This document shows positions 14,886-20,303 of a DNA stretch of 26,557 nucleotides, in pieces. Under the pieces are notes generated by a model. That model saw nothing but the letters and a program-made list of their open reading frames with translations. It was not told where the DNA came from and ran no database searches. A program made the position numbers and the translations under genes. Position 1 is the stretch's first letter. Every line of letters starts with the position of its first letter. The DNA is taken from positions 1-26,557 of IMG/VR virus record IMGVR_UViG_3300005613_000354. One strand, given 5' to 3'. Origin of the DNA: a virus.

Positions 14886-15052
14886 GCAAACCATCCCATA
14901 TATGATAATAATAAGTCTTCAGTTTCTCCTCTTGTCCATACTATCCATTCGTCAATACATAAAACTTGAACTTCTGTTGTAGAATCGTTAAACTCTACTA
15001 AACGTCTATCATCAAACGTCGCCCACGTCTTAATAATCTTTCTTTTAGTCAT
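14882..15052 (-). CDS. Small hypothetical protein upstream of terL, 56 aa
   Basis: MTKRKIIKTWATFDDRRLVE then a Trp-rich acidic stretch (CIDEWIVWTRGETEDLLLSY) ending MGWFA. Its ATG overlaps the end of the AP2/HNH-like gene (ATGACTAA) and its TGA overlaps the terL start as ATGA, so it is coupled on both sides. AAGGAATGGA upstream of the ATG, within the end of the endonuclease gene, is a good ribosome site. No family recognised. Gene order suggests a packaging-module accessory protein. Confidence 0.6.
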   Translation of the reverse strand: MTKRKIIKTWATFDDRRLVEFNDSTTEVQVLCIDEWIVWTRGETEDLLLSYMGWFA

Positions 15053-16232
15053 AAATTAATTCCATTCCTTTAAATTTATAACCCAAAACTTGCATCCTTG
15101 TTTTTAAATTATATCTTTTTGTGGGTCCGATCACTTTAACAATTTCTTCAAATGTTTTTTTATCTTTAGCCATTTTATGAATTATTGCGTCTCGTTCTTG
15201 TGCTGTTCTTTTTCTCGCATCCCTTCTTTTTATACCCATGTTTTTAATTCTATAACTTGGATTAAAACCTAATATGTTTTCTATTTCCTTAAAAGTTTTA
15301 CCTGATTCATATAATTCTTTTATCTTTTCATCTGAAATATCGTTTCTTTTAAGCCATTGCCCCGTCTCTCCATATTTATTCATAGAAATCGCTTCTTCAA
15401 AGGTTTTTCCTCTTTGAATTCTTGATCTAATTAACCCAAAATTTAAATTTAGTTCTTCACACCATTCTTGCAAGAATTTTTTAACCCCTTTGTATTCAGT
15501 TCCGATTTTATTGAGAAGTTTTTCTCGTCTGTTTTTTGCAACTAAATCCGTTGATTTAATTAAAAAACAATTTTTTGGATTAAATTCTTTTTTGCCTTCT
15601 TTGATATCAACCGTTAAAGCTTTATTCCAATTCTTAGATTCAAGCCATTTTATAAATGCTTCTGCTGAATTCTTCCAAATAGAACAAACCGTATAACCCT
15701 TACCGCCATAGAAATCATATGATTGAGATTTACTATTATAACATTTATGAAGAAGAGAAATCCATCTAGTATAAGCAGGATGTGCACATAATCTATGTTT
15801 TTTAGGGTATAGAGTGTCGTTGACATATCTAGAGTTGTTTTTTTGAATATAACAGCCACAACTAACAGTATGACCGTTTCTTATAGAATCTGCTGCAATC
15901 CATAACACCGTCCCGCACTCACATACGCATAACCACTCCCTATATTTATGACCGTTTCCCCATTCTGAAATTCTCCATTGATCTTGAACTAATAATCTAC
16001 CAAATTTCTTACCGCCGATATAAAATTCACTACGCCTAAAAACACAGTTTGGGCATTCGTAAACTAAACCAGCTGTTAAATCACTTTGTCTTCTTATAAA
16101 CCTTTCTTTACAGTCACACTCTAGCAAATATTCTTTCGGTGGATACTTTCTAGTGTCATTTTCTCGTTTATAAACGCTTAATACTTTTACTCTACCAATT
16201 TTTTTCCCGACAAGATTTATTGCTTTTGGCAT
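15045..16232 (-). CDS. AP2/HNH-like mobile endonuclease with duplicated CxC/SCGC module
   Basis: A 395-aa protein. Residues 10-63 and 74-127 look like two copies of one zinc module: GKKIGRVKVL...LECDC...YECPNC and GKKFGRLLVQ...WLCVCECG...GHTVSCGC. The core at about 151-236 reads HPAYTRWISLLHKCYNSKSQ, YDFYGGKGYTVCSIWKN, TVDIKEGKKEFNPKNCFLI, KNRR. This is the pattern of phage AP2/HNH-type homing proteins ('W..M..RCY.P.....YGGRGI.VC..W', '.D......Y.P.NC', 'NRR'). The C-terminus has two helix-turn-helix-like repeats (DEKIKELYESGKTFKEIENI; ERDAIIHKMAKDKKTFEEIV), likely target binding. It separates the 58-aa and 56-aa genes with almost no spacing. The canonical catalytic His-Asn pair is not clear, so nuclease activity is uncertain. 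Confidence 0.72.
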   Translation of the reverse strand: MPKAINLVGKKIGRVKVLSVYKRENDTRKYPPKEYLLECDCKERFIRRQSDLTAGLVYECPNCVFRRSEFYIGGKKFGRLLVQDQWRISEWGNGHKYREWLCVCECGTVLWIAADSIRNGHTVSCGCYIQKNNSRYVNDTLYPKKHRLCAHPAYTRWISLLHKCYNSKSQSYDFYGGKGYTVCSIWKNSAEAFIKWLESKNWNKALTVDIKEGKKEFNPKNCFLIKSTDLVAKNRREKLLNKIGTEYKGVKKFLQEWCEELNLNFGLIRSRIQRGKTFEEAISMNKYGETGQWLKRNDISDEKIKELYESGKTFKEIENILGFNPSYRIKNMGIKRRDARKRTAQERDAIIHKMAKDKKTFEEIVKVIGPTKRYNLKTRMQVLGYKFKGMELIYD

Positions 16233-16233
16233 A

Positions 16234-16410
16234 TTAATTTTTCATTTTAAACTTTATGTATCCAAAATCTCTTGGCTCTGTGACAGCTTTTTTTTGCTTA
16301 CAAACTCCACATATCCCTATATGAAAAGTAGAAACACGCTTTCTTTTAGGCTTGTAACCTGCTTTTACTGCACAATCATAGCAAACCCATGAGGGGTAGT
16401 TATCAGTCAC
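16234..16410 (-). CDS. Small zinc-ribbon phage protein, 58 aa, GTG start
   Basis: Starts at GTG (16410) behind GGGGA. Two CxxC knuckles, WVCYDCAVKAGYKP and GICGVCKQKK, followed by VTEPRDFGY, form a compact zinc ribbon. Small proteins with this 'C.VC....VTEPRDFGY' ending recur in phage genomes near packaging or replication genes; their role is unknown. One base separates its stop from the ATG of the AP2/HNH-like gene. Missed by ATG-only ORF calling. Confidence 0.65.
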   Translation of the reverse strand: MTDNYPSWVCYDCAVKAGYKPKRKRVSTFHIGICGVCKQKKAVTEPRDFGYIKFKMKN

Positions 16411-16432
16411 TTATTTCCCCGTTTAAATTGCT

Positions 16433-16646
16433 GTTGACATCCTCACCCACGTAAACGAAGGTGATTCCTATGTTAGATAGGGTAGTATACTTTTACAAGT
16501 TCTTACAGGTTCCCTTAATCGTCTACAACCAGTTGGCAACTTTCGTTTTACGTAGCTTCAGTTTCGAGGGCTATGGGTTTTTTTAAGAGAACCCTTTCCA
16601 TCTGCCCGACGGTAATTTTGAAAACTCTAAGCGTGAATGTATATTA
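16433..16646 (-). mobile_element. Probable IS200/IS605-type (TnpB) right-end relic
   Basis: Read on the minus strand, a short reading frame ends KITVGQMERVLLKKPIALET, then EAT and stop. About 100 nt of structured non-coding DNA follow (an AAGGGTTCTC / GGGAACC-type pairing), and then the hairpin TCACC...GGTGA (16464-16443) and the ending GAGGATGTCAAC. The 'GGAATC-hairpin-GAGGATGTCAA' ending resembles right ends of TnpB-carrying IS200/IS605 elements, where the TnpB tail is followed by guide-RNA (omega RNA) scaffold. No transposase gene or left end is visible, so this would be a degraded copy. Recognition is from memory of the pattern and needs a database check. Confidence 0.5.
16548..16643 (-). 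pseudogene. Fragment of a TnpB C-terminus (31 codons)
   Basis: Open from a TAA at 16644-16646 to the stop at 16548-16550, with no start codon near its beginning. The last 24 residues (from KITVGQMERVLLKKPIALET) resemble the variable tail after the zinc knuckle of TnpB proteins. The CxxC zinc residues and the RuvC motifs are absent. The assignment depends on the adjoining right-end-like hairpin. Confidence 0.4.
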
Positions 16647-16648
16647 TG

Positions 16649-16807
16649 TTAATTAAAGAAACAAGCGCCTTGTATCCTCCACCTGCAGGAAGAGGTATTA
16701 CGGCGCATTAAGATAAAATCATTAGTCCCGAAATCTTCTGTCGTAGATGTCTTAGCTAAAGTATCACCGCTTACAACATAATAATAATTGTTTTCTTTAT
16801 CATTCAT
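16649..16807 (-). CDS. Doubtful small ORF, 52 aa, possibly a truncated gene
   Basis: MNDKENNYYYVVSGDTLAKT, then STTEDFGTNDFILMRRNTSS and a Cys/Trp ending. The start has no clear ribosome site. From about codon 36 another frame reads CAVIPLPAGGGYKALVSLIN, which looks more protein-like than the terminal part of this frame. A frameshift or a break in an older gene is therefore possible. Its 3' end abuts the TnpB-like relic. Neither function nor expression can be supported. Confidence 0.3.
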   Translation of the reverse strand: MNDKENNYYYVVSGDTLAKTSTTEDFGTNDFILMRRNTSSCRWRIQGACFFN

Positions 16808-16845
16808 CTTTATAAACTCTTTCAATGAAAATCTTATGATACTTG

Positions 16846-16874
16846 TTTACTTTTTTTGCGTCAATCTGTATGAT
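16846..16874 (+). promoter_or_regulatory. Candidate promoter for the 53-aa plus-strand gene
   Basis: TTTACT, 17-nt spacer, TATGAT. The start point would be near 16881, just ahead of the AAGGA ribosome site and the ATG at 16901. The isolated plus-strand gene needs its own promoter. Confidence 0.4.
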
Positions 16875-16900
16875 TTTTGTTTCTAAAAGGAAATAATCTT

Positions 16901-17062
16901 ATGTGTAAAGATAATCTGCAATGGTTTGTGCAAATAGATCAAGAATTATATGAAGAGATAAACCGCTTATTAGCCCGTCACACTCAATATAATGATGATG
17001 ACAGCAAAAGCTTAAGAGGCATTATTAGAATGGTTGCACATGAGCTTAAAATGAAAATTTAA
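16901..17062 (+). CDS. Small plus-strand protein, 53 aa
   Basis: MCKDNLQWFVQIDQELYEEI then NRLLARHTQY and LRGIIRMVAHELKMKI. The ATG at 16901 is taken instead of the TTG at 16877 because AAAAGGA lies about ten bases before it. One strand followed by two helices would fit a ribbon-helix-helix-like fold, but the match is loose. It faces terS and their stop codons overlap (TTTAA). Together with its own promoter it looks like a small inserted cassette within the packaging region. Confidence 0.55.
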   Translation: MCKDNLQWFVQIDQELYEEINRLLARHTQYNDDDSKSLRGIIRMVAHELKMKI

Positions 17063-17514
17063 TCATCTTTTTGAGCTAATAACTCAAGCAGCTTGTTATC
17101 TTTGATAGCTTGAATGATTTGATCGGCGGAGGCTTTTATTTGCTCATCTTTTTGTTTTGCTAATTCTGATTGCCATTCTTTAAGTGCTTTATAGTCTTTA
17201 CAATACATCGGTAAAATCTTTTCACCGAACGTTGAATTACGGTCGCCAATAAAGCAATGGTTTCCTACCTTTGCTGCAATTAGCTCCCTAGTTACTTCTA
17301 AAGCATCTTTTAATTCTTCATGATGATCGGCTAATTGATATAACCAAGATTTAGATCTTTTATATTTTTCATAAACATAGCTAGCAATATAAATTCCATC
17401 ATCTTTATAAGCCCATTCTAATAAATCATCAATAATCTTAGCGATTTGCTTATCTGTATATTGAGGATTAATCTTTCTATTTTGAGTATATGTATTACCT
17501 TTAGCAGCAGCGAT
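17059..17514 (-). CDS. terS: Probable terminase small subunit, apparent AUC start
   Basis: A 151-codon ORF with no ATG, GTG or TTG near its 5' end. A TGA lies two codons upstream, leaving only ATT (17517) or ATC (17514). A perfect AGGAGG (17526-17521) sits six nt before ATC. The product begins AAAKGNTYTQNRKINPQYTD and contains WAYKDDGIYIASYVYEKYKR, SKSWLYQLADHHEELKDALE, FIGDRNSTFGEKILPMYCKD and a Lys/Glu helical tail. This is the layout of phage DNA-packaging small subunits: an N-terminal helix-turn-helix for pac/cos recognition, then an oligomerising helical part. Position upstream of terL agrees. Codon use and family pattern argue that it is a real, intact gene. Confidence 0.72.
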   Translation of the reverse strand: MAAAKGNTYTQNRKINPQYTDKQIAKIIDDLLEWAYKDDGIYIASYVYEKYKRSKSWLYQLADHHEELKDALEVTRELIAAKVGNHCFIGDRNSTFGEKILPMYCKDYKALKEWQSELAKQKDEQIKASADQIIQAIKDNKLLELLAQKDD

Positions 17515-17526
17515 AATTCACCTCCT
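17512..17526 (-). promoter_or_regulatory. Ribosome site and non-AUG start of terS
   Basis: On the minus strand: AGGAGG-TGAATT-ATC. Spacing of six is optimal for ATC. A second ATG 43 nt upstream (17557-17555) opens an 18-codon leader, MAAAKKAIDIQEVNYRCC, whose first bases (ATGGCTGCTGCTAA) repeat those of terS (ATCGCTGCTGCTAA) and whose stop lies inside terS. Confidence 0.6.
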
Positions 17527-17615
17527 GAATATCAATTGCTTTCTTAGCAGCAGCCATCTCAATCTAATTGTTATAATTCATTCATTCTTAATGCTATAAA
17601 ATTTTATTTAATATG

Positions 17616-17855
17616 TCAATCTTTAACATGAGAAAAACATTCTTTACATCTTATACAATAACCTTCATTTACATATATTTCGTAATTTGCAGGTTTGCCA
17701 CATTTGCATTTAAGAACATTACCATCACTATCTAATATAAGTGCTGTAGATGGATCTAAATATCTCACATTATCAAGGATTTCCTCTTCTTCTTCTTCTA
17801 AATCTTCTTTGGATATAAATTCATTAGAAGAGTTGTATGTTTCCCAATATGCCAT
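17616..17855 (-). CDS. Small acidic zinc-finger protein, 79 aa
   Basis: The N-terminal half is very acidic (KEDLEEEEEEILDN). The C-terminal half carries CKCGKPANYE and YCIRCKECFSHVKD, a four-cysteine zinc ribbon. It starts three bases after the stop of the upstream 63-aa gene, with a GAG-type ribosome site. No family recognised; probably the last gene of the minus early operon. A protein-protein or nucleic-acid adaptor role would fit but is not shown. Confidence 0.6.
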   Translation of the reverse strand: MAYWETYNSSNEFISKEDLEEEEEEILDNVRYLDPSTALILDSDGNVLKCKCGKPANYEIYVNEGYCIRCKECFSHVKD

Positions 17856-17858
17856 ATT

Positions 17859-18050
17859 TTAAATCTCGCCAAAATAAGCGGTTACTTTAACGGAATCTAG
17901 TTCTTGAAAGTTAGACCTTTGAATATTTTTTTCAATAAGTTTAATAAACTCTGGATTTTGACGAGACACCATGTAATCATCTTGGAGTTGTTCATCATTA
18001 GTATAAGTTTCTCCGTTTTGAGATTTTATCTTTATACGCAACCTTATCAT
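17859..18050 (-). CDS. Hypothetical early protein, 63 aa
   Basis: MIRLRIKIKSQNGETYTNDE, then a helical region and KVTAYFGEI. It reads as strand, loop, helix, strand. It lies two bases after the CHC2 gene and three bases before the acidic zinc protein gene, so it is clearly part of the operon. No recognised family or motif. Confidence 0.55.
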   Translation of the reverse strand: MIRLRIKIKSQNGETYTNDEQLQDDYMVSRQNPEFIKLIEKNIQRSNFQELDSVKVTAYFGEI

Positions 18051-18052
18051 AA

Positions 18053-18520
18053 TTACTCTTTATTTTCTTCTGCTTGTTTCAATCTAGTTATAAATCTATC
18101 GCAAACTAACACTTGCTCTTCAGATAATTTTTCATTTTTTTTGAACTCTTTAATTAAGTCAATAATATTGCTTAAACTCATTTCTTCCAATGATTCATAT
18201 CTTCTAAATTTTAGTGGTTCTTTCTTTTCAGCTTCTTCTACTTTGTAATTGAACATGATAGAGAGAAATTTAACAGCATCTTCAAATGATTGCTTCCATC
18301 CACCCATGATTAAAGAAATAGCGTCTCCGGTTGCCTCACATTCAAAACAATAATATTTATTTTCCTCTGAGTTTAAAACCAAACAATCTTCTTGAGAACA
18401 AAAAGGGCAATCATACATTGGAGTATCAAAATTATTATTAACCCCTAGTGCTTGTAATACTCTACTTAGATCTATTTCTTTTTGTAACTCATTAAGGCTT
18501 TCTTCTGTAAAAAATTTCAT
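18053..18520 (-). CDS. Stand-alone CHC2-type primase zinc-ribbon protein
   Basis: A 155-aa protein. Residues 8-90 match the DnaG-type zinc-binding domain: LNELQKEIDLSRVLQALGV, DCPFC (C38/C41), LVLNSEENKYYCFECEATGD (C58/C61) and AISLIMGGWKQSFEDAVKFL. The Toprim catalytic core is absent; the rest is a Lys/Glu helical tail of 65 residues. It therefore cannot itself synthesise primers. It could guide a host or separately encoded primase to template DNA, or act as a regulator. The start ATG overlaps nothing upstream but has GGAG; its 5' end overlaps the ligase-like gene's stop as ATGA. Confidence 0.75.
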   Translation of the reverse strand: MKFFTEESLNELQKEIDLSRVLQALGVNNNFDTPMYDCPFCSQEDCLVLNSEENKYYCFECEATGDAISLIMGGWKQSFEDAVKFLSIMFNYKVEEAEKKEPLKFRRYESLEEMSLSNIIDLIKEFKKNEKLSEEQVLVCDRFITRLKQAEENKE

Positions 18521-19152
18521 GCTTCTCCTTTTGGTTCTGTATAATCAAAAAAGTCTCTACGAATCTTAGCCTTTCTTTGCCCATCTGGATGATAAAACAC
18601 AAGTCCTTCTGCTAAATCAAATTCTTTAGTCATTCTTTTAGTGAATAAAGAAGGAAGGTCTTTAAACCAAAGTCTAATAGATTCAAAGGTTTTTGGGTAT
18701 TTATTAGCAATCCAAGTTTTCCAATGACAATGTTCTTTAAGATAATCGAATGGAACAAAATAATGTTTTGTAAGATTATGAATATTGCCATTGAGCGTTG
18801 GACCTACTAACTCACCATAAATGCGACCTGTAAAACCTTTTTCTATCCATTTACGTTCAAAGGCATTGATTACACCTTCAATCATCCTAGCTTCATTAGT
18901 CTTAAGATTTGCTGATATACAAGGCTTATCGATGATTCTATTCTTTCTATTATCTATTGATTGTAAGATACCATCTTGAAAAATAAGACAGATGTTGCTT
19001 CCGTGAATCTTATCTACTGCATAAACGCCTTCATCTTTGAAAACCCAAGAAAAGCCTTCTTCTATTTCTGGGGTAGCTAAATATTTTCCATCTATAGATT
19101 TTCTTACGAATGGAGATCTTATCTTTGGATAATCTTTTACATCAGTATTCAT
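18517..19152 (-). CDS. ATP-dependent RNA/DNA ligase-like nucleotidyltransferase
   Basis: A 211-aa protein with the covalent nucleotidyltransferase motifs in order: motif I VDKIHGSN (K48 is the expected AMP-carrying lysine), motif III-like GRIYGELVG (E114), motif IV AEGLVFYH (E182) and motif V RKAKIRRDFF (K194/K196). The size matches a bare adenylation domain of Rnl2-like phage RNA ligases; no OB-fold or C-terminal domain is present. Likely job: sealing nicks in RNA or DNA, for example repairing host-cleaved tRNA. It is coupled by ATGA overlaps to RusA upstream and the CHC2 gene downstream. Substrate cannot be decided from sequence. Confidence 0.75.
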   Translation of the reverse strand: MNTDVKDYPKIRSPFVRKSIDGKYLATPEIEEGFSWVFKDEGVYAVDKIHGSNICLIFQDGILQSIDNRKNRIIDKPCISANLKTNEARMIEGVINAFERKWIEKGFTGRIYGELVGPTLNGNIHNLTKHYFVPFDYLKEHCHWKTWIANKYPKTFESIRLWFKDLPSLFTKRMTKEFDLAEGLVFYHPDGQRKAKIRRDFFDYTEPKGEA

Positions 19153-19541
19153 TCTATAGCCTTAATTTCAATTATTGTAGATCCTTTTTCTGCCCATGTT
19201 TTTTTAGCGTGCAAATCAAATATCAACTTATCATCTTCCCATACAACTTCATTTAAGGCATCTTCAACAAACTTTATAAGATTTGAAGTGTCTGGGGTTT
19301 GTGTATGTTCTTTATAAGCCATACGGTTTTTTTTCTTTTTTGACCACGACTTAGGCATAGGGAAGTAAAATTCTAATACCAATGAGATTCCAGTTGCTAT
19401 GGGTTCACGTTTAAATTTCTCTTTCACTAAATATGCAAAATTTCTTTTTGCTACAAGTTGAGGATCATAAAAGCCTTTTTTCCCAGCTCTTGCACGTAGT
19501 AACGGTATAGGCTTCCCTTCTATCTCAATTACTTTCATCAT
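19149..19541 (-). CDS. rusA: RusA-family Holliday junction resolvase
   Basis: A 130-aa protein from the first ATG of an ATGATG pair; the TTG before it is less likely. Family marks: IPLLRARAGKKGFYDPQ, FYFPMPKSWSKKKKNRM and the catalytic block TPDTSNLIKFVEDALNEVVW-EDDKLI (D84, N87, K90, D94, D103, D104), then the terminal strand KGSTIIEIKAIE. RusA homodimers resolve Holliday junctions at CC-containing sites. Where E. coli RusA has the second Asp of DxD, this protein has Ser86, a variant also seen in phage members as far as I recall. It overlaps the regulator gene upstream by 17 nt. It works with the ERF/exonuclease pair encoded on the other early operon. Confidence 0.82.
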   Translation of the reverse strand: MMKVIEIEGKPIPLLRARAGKKGFYDPQLVAKRNFAYLVKEKFKREPIATGISLVLEFYFPMPKSWSKKKKNRMAYKEHTQTPDTSNLIKFVEDALNEVVWEDDKLIFDLHAKKTWAEKGSTIIEIKAIE

Positions 19542-19746
19542 CAACTACAGTAGAAACTCTGTTAAAAGTTTGTATGTTCTTATAATCAACTTTGCCTTTT
19601 GTTACATTGTATATTCTTCTAGCTGATTTTGGTGCTATGTTTTTGTTGTTCAGAACTCGATAAATTACTGGTACGGACAACCTACACATAGCGGAAAAAA
19701 GATATACTGTTAAATTATTATCTTCTAAATAATTTTTTAAGTTCAT
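19525..19746 (-). CDS. Cro-like helix-turn-helix regulator, 73 aa
   Basis: MNLKNYLEDNNLTVYLFSAM, then CRLSVPVIYRVLNNKNIAPK and SARRIYNVTKGKVDYKNI. This is the five-helix Cro/Xre layout: helix 2-3 HTH at 'TVYLFSAMCRLSVPVIYRVL', then 'I...SARRI...T.G.V.Y'. The ATG at 19746 (AAAGAG upstream) is preferred to the one at 19785, which lacks a ribosome site and would overlap the promoter. As first gene of the minus early operon beside divergent promoters it is a natural early-gene switch protein. Nearby TGTTATAACA-like palindromes are candidate operators. Confidence 0.72.
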   Translation of the reverse strand: MNLKNYLEDNNLTVYLFSAMCRLSVPVIYRVLNNKNIAPKSARRIYNVTKGKVDYKNIQTFNRVSTVVDDESN

Positions 19747-19770
19747 TTTTTTCTCTTTATTATTGGAAAT

Positions 19771-19780
19771 TGTTATAACA
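19771..19780. promoter_or_regulatory. Candidate operator palindrome TGTTATAACA
   Basis: A perfect 10-bp palindrome at the predicted leftward start point. Related sequences are ATTGTTACAAT (19870-19880), which overlaps the upstream edge of the rightward promoter, and TATAACAGTTATA (23872-23884). The Cro-like protein encoded next door is the likely binder. Confidence 0.4.
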
Positions 19781-19783
19781 CCC

Positions 19784-19813
19784 ATCTTACTGTTATCTAT
19801 AATATAATGTCAA
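19784..19813 (-). promoter_or_regulatory. Candidate leftward early promoter
   Basis: On the minus strand: TTGACA (19813-19808), 18-nt spacer, TAAGAT (19789-19784). The start point would be about 19777, leaving a 30-nt leader to the ATG at 19746. The -35 is perfect; the -10 is weak, as expected for a repressible promoter. A perfect palindrome TGTTATAACA (19771-19780) covers the start point. Confidence 0.45.
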
Positions 19814-19884
19814 AAAATTTTTAAGCATTTCCTTAAAGATCAAGATGTTAAATATTTTAAAAACATAAAATTGTTACAATCTCA

Positions 19885-19913
19885 TTGACAAAAACATATA
19901 ACAGACTGATAAT
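19885..19913 (+). promoter_or_regulatory. Strong rightward early promoter
   Basis: Perfect TTGACA (19885-19890), 17-nt spacer, GATAAT (19908-19913). The start point is about 19920. It drives the lipoprotein, TM, ERF and exonuclease genes as far as the terminator at 21845. ATTGTTACAAT just upstream could be an operator half. Confidence 0.7.
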
Positions 19914-19932
19914 AAAGATCAAATACTTAAAC

Positions 19933-19947
19933 CTCTCTTAGAGAGAG
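19933..19947 (+). promoter_or_regulatory. 5' hairpin of the rightward early transcript
   Basis: CTCTCT-TAG-AGAGAG: a perfect 6-bp stem with a 3-nt loop, about 13 nt from the predicted transcript start. Near-terminal hairpins of this kind often protect mRNA from decay. It ends 19 nt before the ATG at 19967. Confidence 0.5.
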
Positions 19948-19966
19948 AAACAAATGGAGATAAATT

Positions 19967-20131
19967 ATGAAACAAATACTTTTTTTTATGCTTATTGCAT
20001 TTTTACTTCAATCATGTTGTGTATACCATAGTAGCGATAAAACAGATAATAAAAAAGTTACTGAAATTGGCATCGCTCCTTATGGATCAAGACCAATGGC
20101 AGGATTAAGCGAGGCAAAAAATGGAAGATAA
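19967..20131 (+). CDS. Small early lipoprotein, 54 aa
   Basis: Signal peptide MKQILFFMLIAFLLQSC with lipobox LLQSC at residues 13-17, cleaved before Cys17. The mature part is about 38 residues, polar, ending GSRPMAGLSEAKNGR. GGAG lies nine nt before the ATG. It is the first gene of the rightward early operon and overlaps the next (one-TM) gene by 11 nt. Early phage lipoproteins often block superinfection at a receptor, while Rz1-like outer spanins are the alternative. Early timing favours the first; neither is shown. Confidence 0.65.
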   Translation: MKQILFFMLIAFLLQSCCVYHSSDKTDNKKVTEIGIAPYGSRPMAGLSEAKNGR

Positions 20132-20303
20132 AGTCTTTACTAATCAAAAATTTATATTACAAGTAATAATGCTTTTAATATTAACAGGATTATTATTTGG
20201 TGCTTTAAAGCTAATAGATAAATATCACGAACGTTATATTCAGTTAAAACTTGCCGAACTTGACGCTACTTATGAAAAGGAGACAAATTATGAAAGAAAG
20301 TAA
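20121..20303 (+). CDS. Single-TM membrane protein, 60 aa
   Basis: MEDKVFTNQKF is followed by one transmembrane segment (about residues 12-31, ILQVIMLLILTGLLFGALKL) and a charged C-terminal helix (DKYHERYIQLKLAELDATYE). It overlaps the lipoprotein gene upstream and the ERF gene downstream, so all are co-translated. The pair (lipoprotein plus TM protein with a helical tail) resembles a two-component envelope device such as spanins or superinfection exclusion, though the helix is short for an inner spanin. No family recognised. Confidence 0.6.
   Translation: MEDKVFTNQKFILQVIMLLILTGLLFGALKLIDKYHERYIQLKLAELDATYEKETNYERK

Noticed and set aside
16877-16900. TTG start giving a 61-aa version of the 53-aa protein
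   Set aside because: The ribosome site AAAAGGA would lie downstream of that TTG, inside the reading frame.
17500-17557. Programmed +1 frameshift from the upstream ATG into terS
   Set aside because: No slow codon or slippery tract of a known type precedes the leader's stop, and a perfect ribosome site points to direct initiation at ATC. Kept only as a remote option.
19747-19785. Longer Cro-like protein starting at 19785
   Set aside because: No ribosome site, start coincides with the predicted promoter -10, and the added residues do not extend the HTH fold.
20251-20289. Longer ERF start at 20251
   Set aside because: Adds residues encoded by the overlapping TM-protein gene; the strong AAAAGGAGA site belongs to the ATG at 20290.
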